Source of the DNA: an uncultured Oscillibacter sp.
GTDB lineage: Bacteria; Bacillota; Clostridia; Oscillospirales; Oscillospiraceae
Length of the DNA: 31,559 nucleotides
Reading direction: 5' to 3'
NCBI GenBank assembly: GCA_910584995.1
Contig: CAJUDW010000027.1
Span: 1-31,559, forward strand
Part shown: piece by piece, positions 24,380-31,496 of the stretch
Position numbering within the stretch: position 1 is the first letter of the stretch
How the letters are laid out: each line of letters begins with the position of its first letter
Made by a program: the position numbers and the translations under genes
The notes under the pieces: generated by a model
Told to the model about the DNA's origin: nothing
Seen by the model: only the letters and a program-made list of their open reading frames with translations
The model's database searches: none

Positions 24380-24820
24380 ATGGATATGACCCCAAAGGAA
24401 TACCAGCAGTATGTGGAGCAGAAGGCCAAGAAATCCCCCCTGGCGAAGGACATGGCCTTGGCCTTTGCGGTAGGCGGGCTTATCTGCGTGCTGGGGCAGG
24501 CGATCCAGGCGGGCTGGATGGCCGCGGGCCTGGGCAAGGAGGATGCGGGCACCGCCACCTCCTGCACCCTGGTACTGCTGTCGGCCCTGCTGACGGGGCT
24601 GAACCTGTACAACAAGATTGCCCAGTTCGGCGGCGCAGGGACGCTGGTGCCCATCACCGGCTTCGCCAATGCGGTGGTTTCCCCGGCCATCGACTTTAAA
24701 AGCGAGGGTGCCGTCACCGGCATGGCTGCCAAGATGTTCCTGGTGGCGGGGCCGGTCATTGTGTTCGGGACCTTGGCCAGCGTACTGTACGGCGTCGTTT
24801 TGATGCTGACAGGGGGATAA
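24380..24820 (+). CDS. spoVAC: Stage V sporulation protein AC
   Basis: The 146-residue product is full length for SpoVAC. It starts with MTPKEYQQYVEQKAKKSPL, then has four membrane helices, and holds the family signature GAGTLVPITGFANAVVSPAI followed by FKSEGAVTGMAAKMF. SpoVAC is an inner-membrane channel of the spore that moves dipicolinic acid during spore formation and germination and can act as a mechanosensitive channel. AGAGGGA precedes the ATG. In most spore formers it is followed at once by spoVAD and spoVAE; here a strong terminator follows 8 bases after the stop and the next gene encodes a topoisomerase. The organism should therefore have the other spoVA genes elsewhere, or this is a second copy. 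Confidence 0.95.
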   Translation: MDMTPKEYQQYVEQKAKKSPLAKDMALAFAVGGLICVLGQAIQAGWMAAGLGKEDAGTATSCTLVLLSALLTGLNLYNKIAQFGGAGTLVPITGFANAVVSPAIDFKSEGAVTGMAAKMFLVAGPVIVFGTLASVLYGVVLMLTGG

Positions 24821-24828
24821 GAAGGGAA

Positions 24829-24868
24829 GGCGGATGGCCCGGCGGTGCGCGCCGCCGGGCCATCCGCC
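24829..24868. terminator. Terminator after spoVAC
   Basis: A perfect 17-bp GC-rich stem, 24829-24845 with 24852-24868, has a 6-base loop. The tail (GGATCTGTCC) is poor in T, but the stem is very strong. Confidence 0.75.
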
Positions 24869-24914
24869 GGATCTGTCCGGTACTTTTCCGGGAATTCCAC
24901 AGTTGACATAACAG

Positions 24915-24944
24915 TGTGGATAACTTTGTGGAAAATGTGTAAAA
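24915..24944 (-). promoter_or_regulatory. Cluster of three DnaA-box-like sites
   Basis: TGTGGATAA (24915-24923) is the exact complement of the consensus DnaA box TTATCCACA. TGTGGAAAA (24927-24935) and TGTGTAAAA (24936-24944) each differ from TTATNCACA at one base. All three point the same way within 30 bases. The rest of 24870-25150 shows no gene. No dnaA or dnaN gene is in the window, so this could be a DnaA-regulated promoter region, a DnaA-titrating site or an origin-like remnant. Confidence 0.5.
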
Positions 24945-25157
24945 CCCCCGGTGCAAGTCGCTTTCCCCAGGTGGCGGGCCTGTTATGGCTGCCTGCACCG
25001 TCTCAACTTTTTTCGAAAAACGCCGCCCCCTGTCGGGAAAGGATGGGAAACCTATCTGTTTAATGGGAATCCGCCGCCGGATTTCCCGGCGGTTTTGGGG
25101 CCTCTTCCGGGTTTTTTACGTATTTTCCTCCTTTCGACAATTTTTCCCGAAATACAT

Positions 25158-25186
25158 TTGAACCTCCCTCTCAGGTGTGGTATACT
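25158..25186 (+). promoter_or_regulatory. Promoter of the topoisomerase operon
   Basis: TTGAAC (25158-25163) and TATACT (25181-25186) have a 17-base spacer, with TGG directly before the -10 box (extended -10). The leader is about 97 bases. Confidence 0.78.
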
Positions 25187-25289
25187 GGTCAGGACTGATC
25201 AGCGGCGGCCGTCTCCGGCGGGACGCCTGGCAGCATTAGGCCGCCCGATGAAACAGAACCAGGCGCTTTCGCCTGTTTGGAGGAAGTAC

Positions 25290-27284
25290 ATGGCCACAAA
25301 GAAACAAGATTACGGCAACGACAGCATTTCCGCCCTGAAAGGGGCGGACCGGGTGCGGAAACGCCCCGGCGTCATTTTCGGTTCCGACGGGCTGGACGGC
25401 TGCGAGCACGCGGTATTCGAAATCCTCTCCAACTCCATCGACGAGGCCCGGGAGGGTCACGGCACGTCCATTACCGTTACCCGGTATCTGGATCACAGCG
25501 TGGAGGTGGAGGACGCCGGGCGGGGCTGCCCGGTGGATTGGAACGAGAAGGAGCAGCGGTACAACTGGGAACTGGTGTTCTGCGAACTCTATGCCGGCGG
25601 CAAGTACGACGACCAGGGGGGGGACAACTACGAGTTCTCCCTGGGCCTCAACGGCCTGGGCTCCTGCGCCACCCAGTACGCTTCCCGGTACATGGATGTC
25701 ACCGTCTGGCGGGACGGGTTCGAGTATACCCTCCGCTTTGAGCGGGGGGAAATTGCCGGGGAGATGGGGAAGCGCCCCCTTCCCAAGAGCCAGTCCCGCA
25801 GAACCGGCACCCGTACCCGCTGGCTGCCGGATCTGGAGGTGTTTACGGATATCGCCATCCCGGCGGACTACTTCACCGGCGTCATGAAGCGGCAGGCGGT
25901 GGTAAACGCCGGGATCAGCTTCTATTTCCGGAACGAGATCGCCCCCGGCAGCTTTGAGACGGCGGAGTTCCTCTACGAAAACGGCATTGCGGACTATGTG
26001 GCGGAACTGGCAGGGGAGACCGGCCTCACCGCCCCGGTGTTCTGGCAGGCGGAAAAGAAGGGCCGGGACCGGGCGGACAAGCCGGAGTACAAGGTGAAAC
26101 TCTCCTGCGCCTGCTGCTTCTCCAACAAGGTCAATGTCATCGAACACTACCACAACTCCAGCTGGCTGGAGCACGGCGGCAGCCCGGAGAAGGCGTCCAA
26201 GTCCGCCTTCGTTTCCGCCATCGACGGCTACCTCCGCCAGCAAGGGAAGTACCAGAAGGACGAGAGCAAAATCAAGTGGGAGGACATTGAGGACTGCATC
26301 ATCCTGGTGAGCAGCAACTTCTCTACCCAGACCTCCTACGAGAACCAGACGAAAAAAGCCATTACCAACAAGTTTGTCCAGGAGGCCATGACGGAGTTCC
26401 TCCGGGCGAACCTGGAGGTCTACTTCATCGAAAACCGCTTCGACGCGGAGAAAATCGCCGAGCAGGTGCTGGTGAACAAGCGGAGCCGGGAGAGCGCGGA
26501 AAAGGCCAGGGTGACTATCAAGAAAAAGCTTTCCGGCAGCATCGACATTGCCAACCGGGTCCAGAAATTTGTGGACTGCCGGACCAAGGACGTCTCCCGC
26601 AGGGAGATCTATATCGTGGAGGGCGACAGCGCCCTGGGCAGCGTCAAGCAGGCCCGGGACTCCGAGTACCAGGGCATCATGCCCATCCGGGGCAAGATCC
26701 TCAACTGCCTGAAGGCTGACTACGCCCGGATTTTCAAAAGCGACATCATCATGGACCTGATGCGGGTCCTGGGCTGCGGCGTGGAGGTCCAGAACAAGCA
26801 CGTGAAGGACATGGCAGCCTTTGACCTGGGGAACCTCCGGTGGAACAAGGTGGTCATCTGCACCGACGGCGACGTGGATGGGTTCCAGATCCGCACCCTG
26901 GTGCTGACCATGCTCTACCGGCTGACGCCCACGCTGATCCGGGAAGGATATGTCTACATCGCGGAGACGCCCCTTTTTGAAATCACCAGCGGGGAGAAAA
27001 CCTGGTTTGCCTACTCTGACAAGGAGAAGAACGATATCGTCAAGCAGCTGGAGGGGAAGAAGTACAAGATCGACCGCTCCAAGGGCCTGGGTGAAAACGA
27101 GCCGGACATGATGTGGCTGACCACCATGAACCCGGAGACCCGGCGCCTCATCCGGGTGATGCCGGAGGACGTGGAGCGGACGGCGGAGATTTTCGACCTC
27201 CTCCTGGGGGACAACCTCCAGGGCCGGAAGGACCATATCGCAGAGAACGGATATAAATATCTAGAAATGGCGGATATCTCCTGA
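25290..27284 (+). CDS. parE: Divergent type IIA topoisomerase ATPase subunit (ParE/GyrB-like)
   Basis: The start is ATG 25290, with GGAGG five bases upstream; the frame is open further up but has no such site. The 664-residue product has a GHKL ATPase domain with EILSNSIDEA (E44, N48, D51) and EDAGRGCPVD in place of the usual DNGRGIPVD. YAGGKYDD is followed by NGLGSCATQYAS where GLHGVGASVVNALS is normal. The Toprim domain has VEGDSALGSVKQARD (E444) and CTDGDVDGFQIRTL (D526, D528, D530), where usual forms are VEGDSAGGSAKQ and TDADVDGAHIRTL. All catalytic acids are kept, so it should be active, but its motifs set it apart from housekeeping GyrB. It is paired with the A subunit 54 bases downstream, as in parE-parC operons. 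It may be topoisomerase IV or an extra clostridial paralogue. Confidence 0.88.
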   Translation: MATKKQDYGNDSISALKGADRVRKRPGVIFGSDGLDGCEHAVFEILSNSIDEAREGHGTSITVTRYLDHSVEVEDAGRGCPVDWNEKEQRYNWELVFCELYAGGKYDDQGGDNYEFSLGLNGLGSCATQYASRYMDVTVWRDGFEYTLRFERGEIAGEMGKRPLPKSQSRRTGTRTRWLPDLEVFTDIAIPADYFTGVMKRQAVVNAGISFYFRNEIAPGSFETAEFLYENGIADYVAELAGETGLTAPVFWQAEKKGRDRADKPEYKVKLSCACCFSNKVNVIEHYHNSSWLEHGGSPEKASKSAFVSAIDGYLRQQGKYQKDESKIKWEDIEDCIILVSSNFSTQTSYENQTKKAITNKFVQEAMTEFLRANLEVYFIENRFDAEKIAEQVLVNKRSRESAEKARVTIKKKLSGSIDIANRVQKFVDCRTKDVSRREIYIVEGDSALGSVKQARDSEYQGIMPIRGKILNCLKADYARIFKSDIIMDLMRVLGCGVEVQNKHVKDMAAFDLGNLRWNKVVICTDGDVDGFQIRTLVLTMLYRLTPTLIREGYVYIAETPLFEITSGEKTWFAYSDKEKNDIVKQLEGKKYKIDRSKGLGENEPDMMWLTTMNPETRRLIRVMPEDVERTAEIFDLLLGDNLQGRKDHIAENGYKYLEMADIS

Positions 27285-27338
27285 ACGGGATATGAGGCGC
27301 CATACAAGGAATAAGGAAGAAGTAAGGAATCAGCCGTT

Positions 27339-29591
27339 ATGCCTAAGAAGAAACAGCCAGGCGACATCAAGCCGAAAGTGAATAACCCCAACGTCTTGGG
27401 CCTCCGGGCCGCCGTGGTGGAGCAGGCCATCACCGATACCTTGGAGTCCAACTACATGCCCTACGCTATGAGCGTCATCGTCTCCCGGGCCATTCCGGAG
27501 ATCGACGGCTTCAAGCCCTCCCACCGCAAACTCCTCTATACCATGTACGAGATGGGCCTCCTCACGAAGCCCCGCACCAAGTCTGCCAACATCGTGGGCC
27601 AGACCATGAAGCTGAACCCCCACGGGGACACCACCATTTATGACACCATGGTCCGCCTCTCCCGTGGCTACGGCGCCCTCCTGACCCCCTTCGTGGACTC
27701 CAAGGGCAACTTCGGCAAGCACTACTCCCGGGACATGTCCTGGGCCGCCCCCCGGTACACGGAGGCAAAGCTGACCGCCATCTGCCAGGAACTGTTCCGG
27801 GATATCGACAGTGACACCGTGGACTTTGTGGACAACTACGACAACACCATGAAGGAGCCGGCCCTCCTGCCCACCACCTTTCCCAACATCCTGGTCTCCG
27901 CCAACAGCGGCATCGCCGTGGGCATGGCCTCCCAGTTCTGCGGGTTCAACCTGAAGGAGGTCTGCGATACCGCTATCGCCTATCTGAAAAATCCGGACTG
28001 CGACCTGTCGGAAACCCTGCTGGCCCCGGATTTCCCCACCGGCGGATCCCTCATCTGCGATCCCGCCGTTTTGCGGGATATCTACAATACCGGCCGGGGC
28101 AGCGTCCGGGTGCGGGCCAAATACCGCTATGTGAAAGAGGAGAACCTCATTGAGATCTATGAGATCCCCTACTCCACCACCACGGAGGCTATCATCGACA
28201 AGGTGGCGGAACTGATCAAGGCGGGGAAGGCCAAGGAGATCGCCGACATGCGGGATGAGACGGATCTCTCCGGCCTGAAGCTGGCCATCGACCTGAAACG
28301 GGGTGTGGATCCGGATAAGCTTATGGCCAAACTCTACCGCCAGACCCCCCTGGAGGACGCCTTCTCCTGCAACTTCAACGTCCTCATTGCCGGGATGCCG
28401 AAGGTCCTGGGGATCCGGCAGATTCTGGAGGAGTGGACCGCCTGGCGCACGGACTCTGTCCGGCGGCGGGTCTACTTCGTCATGGCCAGGAAGAAGGAGA
28501 AGCTGCACCTGCTCAAGGGCCTCAAGCGGATTCTGCTGGATATCGACAAGGCCATCCAGATCATCCGGGAGACGGAGGAGGAGTCCGAGGTTATCCCCAA
28601 CCTGATGATCGGCTTCGGCATCGACCAGGTGCAGGCAGAATACGTGGCGGAAATCCGCCTGAGGAACATCAACAAGGAATACATCCTGAAGCGCGTCAAG
28701 GAAACTGCCTCCCTCCAGGAGGAGATCGAGGATCTGGAGGATGTGCTGGGCAGCCCGAAGCGGGTGAAAAAGATCATTGTGGACGAGTTGTCGGAGGCGG
28801 CCAGGAAGTACGGCGAGCCCCGCCGGACCTCTATTGTCTACGACCACGAAATCGAGTCCTATACGGAGGAGGACACGGCGGAGGCCTATCCTGTCCATGT
28901 CTTCCTCTCCCGGGAGGGCTATTTCAAAAAGATCACTCCCCAGTCCCTTCGCATGGCAGATACCCAGAAGTTCAAGGAGGGGGACAGCCTCCGGCAGACC
29001 TTTGAGACCACCAGCAGCGCGGAGATCATGTTCTTTACAGATAAGTGCCAGGTTTACAAGACCCGCCTTACGGAATTTGACGACGCCAAGGCCAGCATCC
29101 TGGGCGACTATCTGCCGGTGAAGCTGAAAATGGACGAGGGGGAGAACGTCATCTATGCGGTGCTGCCGGGGCCGGACTACGCCGGGGCCCTGCTGTTCTT
29201 CTTCGAAAACGGCAAGGCGGCCCGGGTGGACATTGCGGCGTACCGGACGGCTTCCAACCGCCGCAAGCTGACGGGGGCCTACTCCGACAAGGCCCCCCTG
29301 GCCTGCATCTGCCGGGTGGACGAAGACGGGGAACTGGTGGCCTACTCCTCAGAGCCCCGCTGCCTGATTTTCCACACAGCCCTGCTGGCCCCCAAGACCA
29401 CCCGCTCCACCCAGGGGGTGGCCGTCATGACCCTGAAGCCGAAATTCCGGCTGGAGGACGTAAAGACGCTGGAGAAGAGCGCCATTGTAAACCAGAGCCG
29501 CTACCGTGTGCGGGCCATCCCCGCCGCCGGCGCCCTGCTGCGGCAGGAGGATACGGAGGAGCGGCAGATAGATTTATTGGATTCCGAATAA
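27339..29591 (+). CDS. parC: Divergent type IIA topoisomerase DNA-cleaving subunit (ParC/GyrA-like)
   Basis: The 750-residue product has a GyrA/ParC breakage-reunion domain: NYMPYAMSVIVSRAIPEIDG near the N-terminus, then the quinolone region LNPHGDTTIYDTMVRLS (T98 and D102 at the positions of E. coli Ser83 and Asp87). The catalytic pair is R139-Y140 in SWAAPRYTEAKL; the usual sequence is AAMRYTE. ANSGIAVGMAS and FPTGG follow, then the coiled-coil tower (about 370-480) and a C-terminal region (about 520-740) that should form the DNA-wrapping propeller, although no clear GyrA box is seen. It acts with the upstream ATPase subunit to pass one duplex through another. A weak AAGGAA lies before the ATG. 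Confidence 0.9.
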   Translation: MPKKKQPGDIKPKVNNPNVLGLRAAVVEQAITDTLESNYMPYAMSVIVSRAIPEIDGFKPSHRKLLYTMYEMGLLTKPRTKSANIVGQTMKLNPHGDTTIYDTMVRLSRGYGALLTPFVDSKGNFGKHYSRDMSWAAPRYTEAKLTAICQELFRDIDSDTVDFVDNYDNTMKEPALLPTTFPNILVSANSGIAVGMASQFCGFNLKEVCDTAIAYLKNPDCDLSETLLAPDFPTGGSLICDPAVLRDIYNTGRGSVRVRAKYRYVKEENLIEIYEIPYSTTTEAIIDKVAELIKAGKAKEIADMRDETDLSGLKLAIDLKRGVDPDKLMAKLYRQTPLEDAFSCNFNVLIAGMPKVLGIRQILEEWTAWRTDSVRRRVYFVMARKKEKLHLLKGLKRILLDIDKAIQIIRETEEESEVIPNLMIGFGIDQVQAEYVAEIRLRNINKEYILKRVKETASLQEEIEDLEDVLGSPKRVKKIIVDELSEAARKYGEPRRTSIVYDHEIESYTEEDTAEAYPVHVFLSREGYFKKITPQSLRMADTQKFKEGDSLRQTFETTSSAEIMFFTDKCQVYKTRLTEFDDAKASILGDYLPVKLKMDEGENVIYAVLPGPDYAGALLFFFENGKAARVDIAAYRTASNRRKLTGAYSDKAPLACICRVDEDGELVAYSSEPRCLIFHTALLAPKTTRSTQGVAVMTLKPKFRLEDVKTLEKSAIVNQSRYRVRAIPAAGALLRQEDTEERQIDLLDSE

Positions 29592-29610
29592 CGAGAAGGA
29601 GGAGACGGGT

Positions 29611-30207
29611 ATGGCGGATTTTGAAGCGGTCAAAAAGGAACTGGAGGGACGGGGTTACCGGGTACAGATTTTTCCCACCGGCGCGGCGGCGGCGGACTAC
29701 CTGGACGGTGCCATCGACGGGAAAACCGTTGGCTTTGGCGGATCCGTGACCCTGGACGCCCTGGGGCTGTATGACCGGTTGGGGGCCCACAACGAGGTCT
29801 TCTGGCACTGGAAGCAGGAGGCGGGTTCCGCCCGCAGGGCTGCCATGGGGACGGATGTTTATCTTACCTCCGCCAACGGCCTGGCGGAGACAGGGGAGAT
29901 CATCAACATCGACGGCGCGGGCAACCGGGTAGCTTCCACACTCTTCGGCCATGGGAAAGTCTATTTTGTCATCGGCCGCAACAAGCTGGCCCCTACATAC
30001 GAGGAGGCCCTCTGGCGGGCGCGGAACATCGCCAGCCCCCGAAATGCCCAGCGTCTGGGAAAAAAGACACCCTGCGCCGTTCGCGGGGATCGTTGCTATG
30101 ACTGCAAGAGCCCGGATCGCATCTGCCGGGGCCTGGTGGTGCTGTGGGGGCCCATGACAGGCACGGAGACGGAGATCCTGCTGGTGGACGAGGACTTAGG
30201 TATGTGA
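29611..30207 (+). CDS. LUD-domain protein (LutC-like) with C-terminal cysteine motif
   Basis: The 198-residue product is a single LUD (DUF162) domain. It shows the glycine-rich strand TVGFGGSVTLDALGLYD, TDVYLTSANGLAETGEIINIDGAGNRVAS in the core, and GRNKLAPTYEEAL near the end of the fold. A cysteine cluster follows, CX6CX2CX6C (C155, C162, C165, C172), the arrangement seen in many stand-alone LUD proteins and suited to binding metal or an iron-sulfur cluster. LutC works with LutA and LutB in lactate oxidation, but neither partner is here, so lactate metabolism should not be assumed. GAAGGAGGAG precedes the ATG, 19 bases after the topoisomerase stop, suggesting one operon. Confidence 0.85.
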   Translation: MADFEAVKKELEGRGYRVQIFPTGAAAADYLDGAIDGKTVGFGGSVTLDALGLYDRLGAHNEVFWHWKQEAGSARRAAMGTDVYLTSANGLAETGEIINIDGAGNRVASTLFGHGKVYFVIGRNKLAPTYEEALWRARNIASPRNAQRLGKKTPCAVRGDRCYDCKSPDRICRGLVVLWGPMTGTETEILLVDEDLGM

Positions 30208-30249
30208 CAACGCGCCGTGTTCTGCGGCAGGGGAAGGAGGCGGAGCCTG

Positions 30250-31095
30250 ATGAAAAAGCGGATACTGTCCTTATTTCTGAGCATTTGCCTGCTGGCAGGC
30301 TGCGCCTCCCTTCTGGAGCGGGAATACAGCACCGTGGAGCCTCACAGCAGCAAATTCTGGGAGAGGGAGGCCGCCGGTACCCTTCGGGCAGAGAACTATC
30401 AGGATATCGTCAACGACCTGCTGATTCTCATCGGCCAGCACACGGAGACGGCCATGCTGCGCCTTTACAACATGGAGGGTGACATCACCGTGACGGACAC
30501 CCTGGAACGGGCCACGGTGGAGGTCCAGCAGGAGACGCCTATGGGGGCCTATGCCGTGGAGTATATCACCACCTCCAGCCAGGCCCAGAGGGGTTACTAC
30601 GAGGTGGAACTGCAGATCGGATACCGGCGCACGGCGGAGCAGATCCAGGCGGTGGTGAACACCACCAGCCCGGAGGCGCTGTACAGCCTGCTAGAGACAG
30701 CCCTGGATGAGGAGAAGACGGAACTGGCGGTTCGGATTGGCTATTGGGGGCAGAACGGCCAGACCCAGGTAGAGGAGGCCGTGACCCGTATCCGGGAGGA
30801 TAGGGGCCTGCAGGAAACGCCCTTGTGGCAGGTGATCTATTACCCCCAGGAGGGCCCTGTGGGCCTTGTGGAGGTTCTGCTGGAGGGCGGCGAGATGCCG
30901 GAGCCTCCGCCGGGAGGAGAGGGGCCGGAAGAGGGTGAGGCCCTGCTGGAGGATGGGACGGAAGACGGGGCCGCGCCGGAGGACGGAATTCTGTCGGAGG
31001 AGGGCGGGGCGGATACGGGGGCTCCGGAGGAGGCGGTTTCCCCGGTTTTGGATGGTGATGAAAAAAATGGAGAAAATTTGCCGCCAGAGGGTTGA
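30250..31095 (+). CDS. Lipoprotein with acidic C-terminal tail
   Basis: The start is ATG 30250, with AAGGAGG nine bases upstream; an in-frame ATG at 30217 would spoil the signal sequence. The 281-residue product has a short lipoprotein signal with lipobox LLAGC (C18). A folded region (about 25-215) with alternating strands and helices follows, including a repeated polar segment rich in Glu and Gln. The last 65 residues are a low-complexity tail of Glu, Asp, Gly and Pro, likely disordered and strongly negative. I do not recognise the family. It is the last gene of the topoisomerase-LUD unit, and its stop codon lies inside the -35 box of the tRNA-Gly promoter. Confidence 0.8.
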   Translation: MKKRILSLFLSICLLAGCASLLEREYSTVEPHSSKFWEREAAGTLRAENYQDIVNDLLILIGQHTETAMLRLYNMEGDITVTDTLERATVEVQQETPMGAYAVEYITTSSQAQRGYYEVELQIGYRRTAEQIQAVVNTTSPEALYSLLETALDEEKTELAVRIGYWGQNGQTQVEEAVTRIREDRGLQETPLWQVIYYPQEGPVGLVEVLLEGGEMPEPPPGGEGPEEGEALLEDGTEDGAAPEDGILSEEGGADTGAPEEAVSPVLDGDEKNGENLPPEG

Positions 31096-31120
31096 CAAGA
31101 CGGGAAAGAGTTGCTATAAT
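31092..31120 (+). promoter_or_regulatory. Consensus promoter of tRNA-Gly
   Basis: TTGACA (31092-31097) and TATAAT (31115-31120) match consensus exactly with a 17-base spacer. The stop codon of the upstream lipoprotein gene (31093-31095) lies inside the -35 box. Confidence 0.92.
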
Positions 31121-31132
31121 ACAGACTGTTCC

Positions 31133-31208
31133 GCGGGCATAGCTCATCTGGTAGAGCGCCACCTTGCCAAGGTGGAGGTAGCGAGTTCGAGCCTCGTTGC
31201 CCGCTCCA
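31133..31208 (+). tRNA. tRNA-Gly (anticodon GCC)
   Basis: The acceptor arms GCGGGCA (31133-31139) and TGCCCGC (31198-31204) pair completely. The anticodon stem CCACC/GGTGG encloses TTGCCAA, with GCC at 31166-31168. The T arm GCGAGTTCGAGCCTCGT is standard. U73 and an encoded CCA (31206-31208) complete the 76-base gene. It reads GGC and GGU codons. Confidence 0.97.
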
Positions 31209-31211
31209 GTT

Positions 31212-31252
31212 AACGAGAGAACATCTGATTTGGATGTTCTCTCGTTCTCTTT
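31212..31252. terminator. Terminator after tRNA-Gly
   Basis: A perfect 14-bp stem, 31212-31225 with 31233-31246, has a 7-base loop and is followed by CTCTTT. It starts three bases after the tRNA CCA end. Confidence 0.9.
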
Positions 31253-31258
31253 AGAAAA

Positions 31259-31278
31259 CGAACTCGCTGCCTCCACCT
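31259..31278 (-). pseudogene. Inverted partial copy of tRNA-Gly
   Basis: Read on the minus strand, these 20 bases match tRNA-Gly positions 31170-31189 (end of the anticodon loop to the T loop) at 19 of 20 bases. No other part of a tRNA adjoins it. Short inverted pieces of this kind can be left by integration or recombination at a tRNA gene. Confidence 0.7.
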
Positions 31279-31308
31279 CATGCGCGAAGAGCATATGCGA
31301 TCAGAGGT

Positions 31309-31355
31309 CCGGCAGGGCTCCTGGGAATGGCCAAAGGCCATTCCTGGGATGCCGG
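31309..31355 (+). other. Stem-loop between tRNA fragments
   Basis: GGAATGGCC (31324-31332) pairs perfectly with GGCCATTCC (31336-31344) around an AAA loop. An outer CCGGCA/TGCCGG pair (31309-31314 with 31350-31355) extends the structure. No T run follows. Confidence 0.5.
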
Positions 31356-31381
31356 TAACGAGTTCGATCCCCGTTGCCCGG
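31354..31381 (+). pseudogene. Direct partial copy of a tRNA 3' half
   Basis: These 28 bases match tRNA-Gly 31177-31204 at 24 positions and keep a complete T arm (AACGAGTTCGATCCCCGTT) followed by CCCGG. No matching 5' half, D arm or anticodon arm lies upstream, and no CCA follows. It is a tRNA remnant, possibly the far end of a former integration site or the scar of a tRNA duplication. Confidence 0.65.
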
Positions 31382-31451
31382 CGAAGAAATTCACGTCACT
31401 GCTCCGTTTCCGGCTCCGCCGAAAACTGCACTGTGATGGGAATTTCTTCGC
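31381..31451 (+). other. Long hairpin, possible structured RNA
   Basis: GCGAAGAAATTC (31381-31392) pairs perfectly with GAATTTCTTCGC (31440-31451), and TCAC (31396-31399) with GTGA (31433-31436) continues the stem. The loop contains TCCGCCGAAAA, which is repeated in the terminator stem that follows. The unit hairpin plus terminator looks like the 3' part of a small RNA or a mobile repeat. Confidence 0.5.
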
Positions 31452-31453
31452 TT

Positions 31454-31494
31454 TCCGCCGAAATCCGCTCCGCTGGGTTTTCGGCGGATTTTTT
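31454..31494 (+). terminator. Strong rho-independent terminator
   Basis: TCCGCCGAAA (31454-31463) pairs with TTTCGGCGGA (31479-31488), followed by six T residues. No gene is seen upstream of it after the tRNA terminator, which suggests that the RNA it ends is non-coding. Confidence 0.85.
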
Positions 31495-31496
31495 AC

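Noticed and set aside
24903..24908. TTGACA as a promoter -35 box
   Set aside because: No acceptable -10 box lies 16-18 bases downstream; the sequence there is part of the DnaA-box-like cluster.
24870..25150. Chromosomal replication origin
   Set aside because: Only three box-like sites, no clear AT-rich unwinding region and no dnaA/dnaN/recF neighbours. Kept only as a DnaA-box cluster.
25236..27236. A 666-codon minus-strand frame opposite the topoisomerase ATPase subunit
   Set aside because: The plus strand carries clear catalytic motifs; the opposite frame is His/Val/Leu-rich without domain signals.
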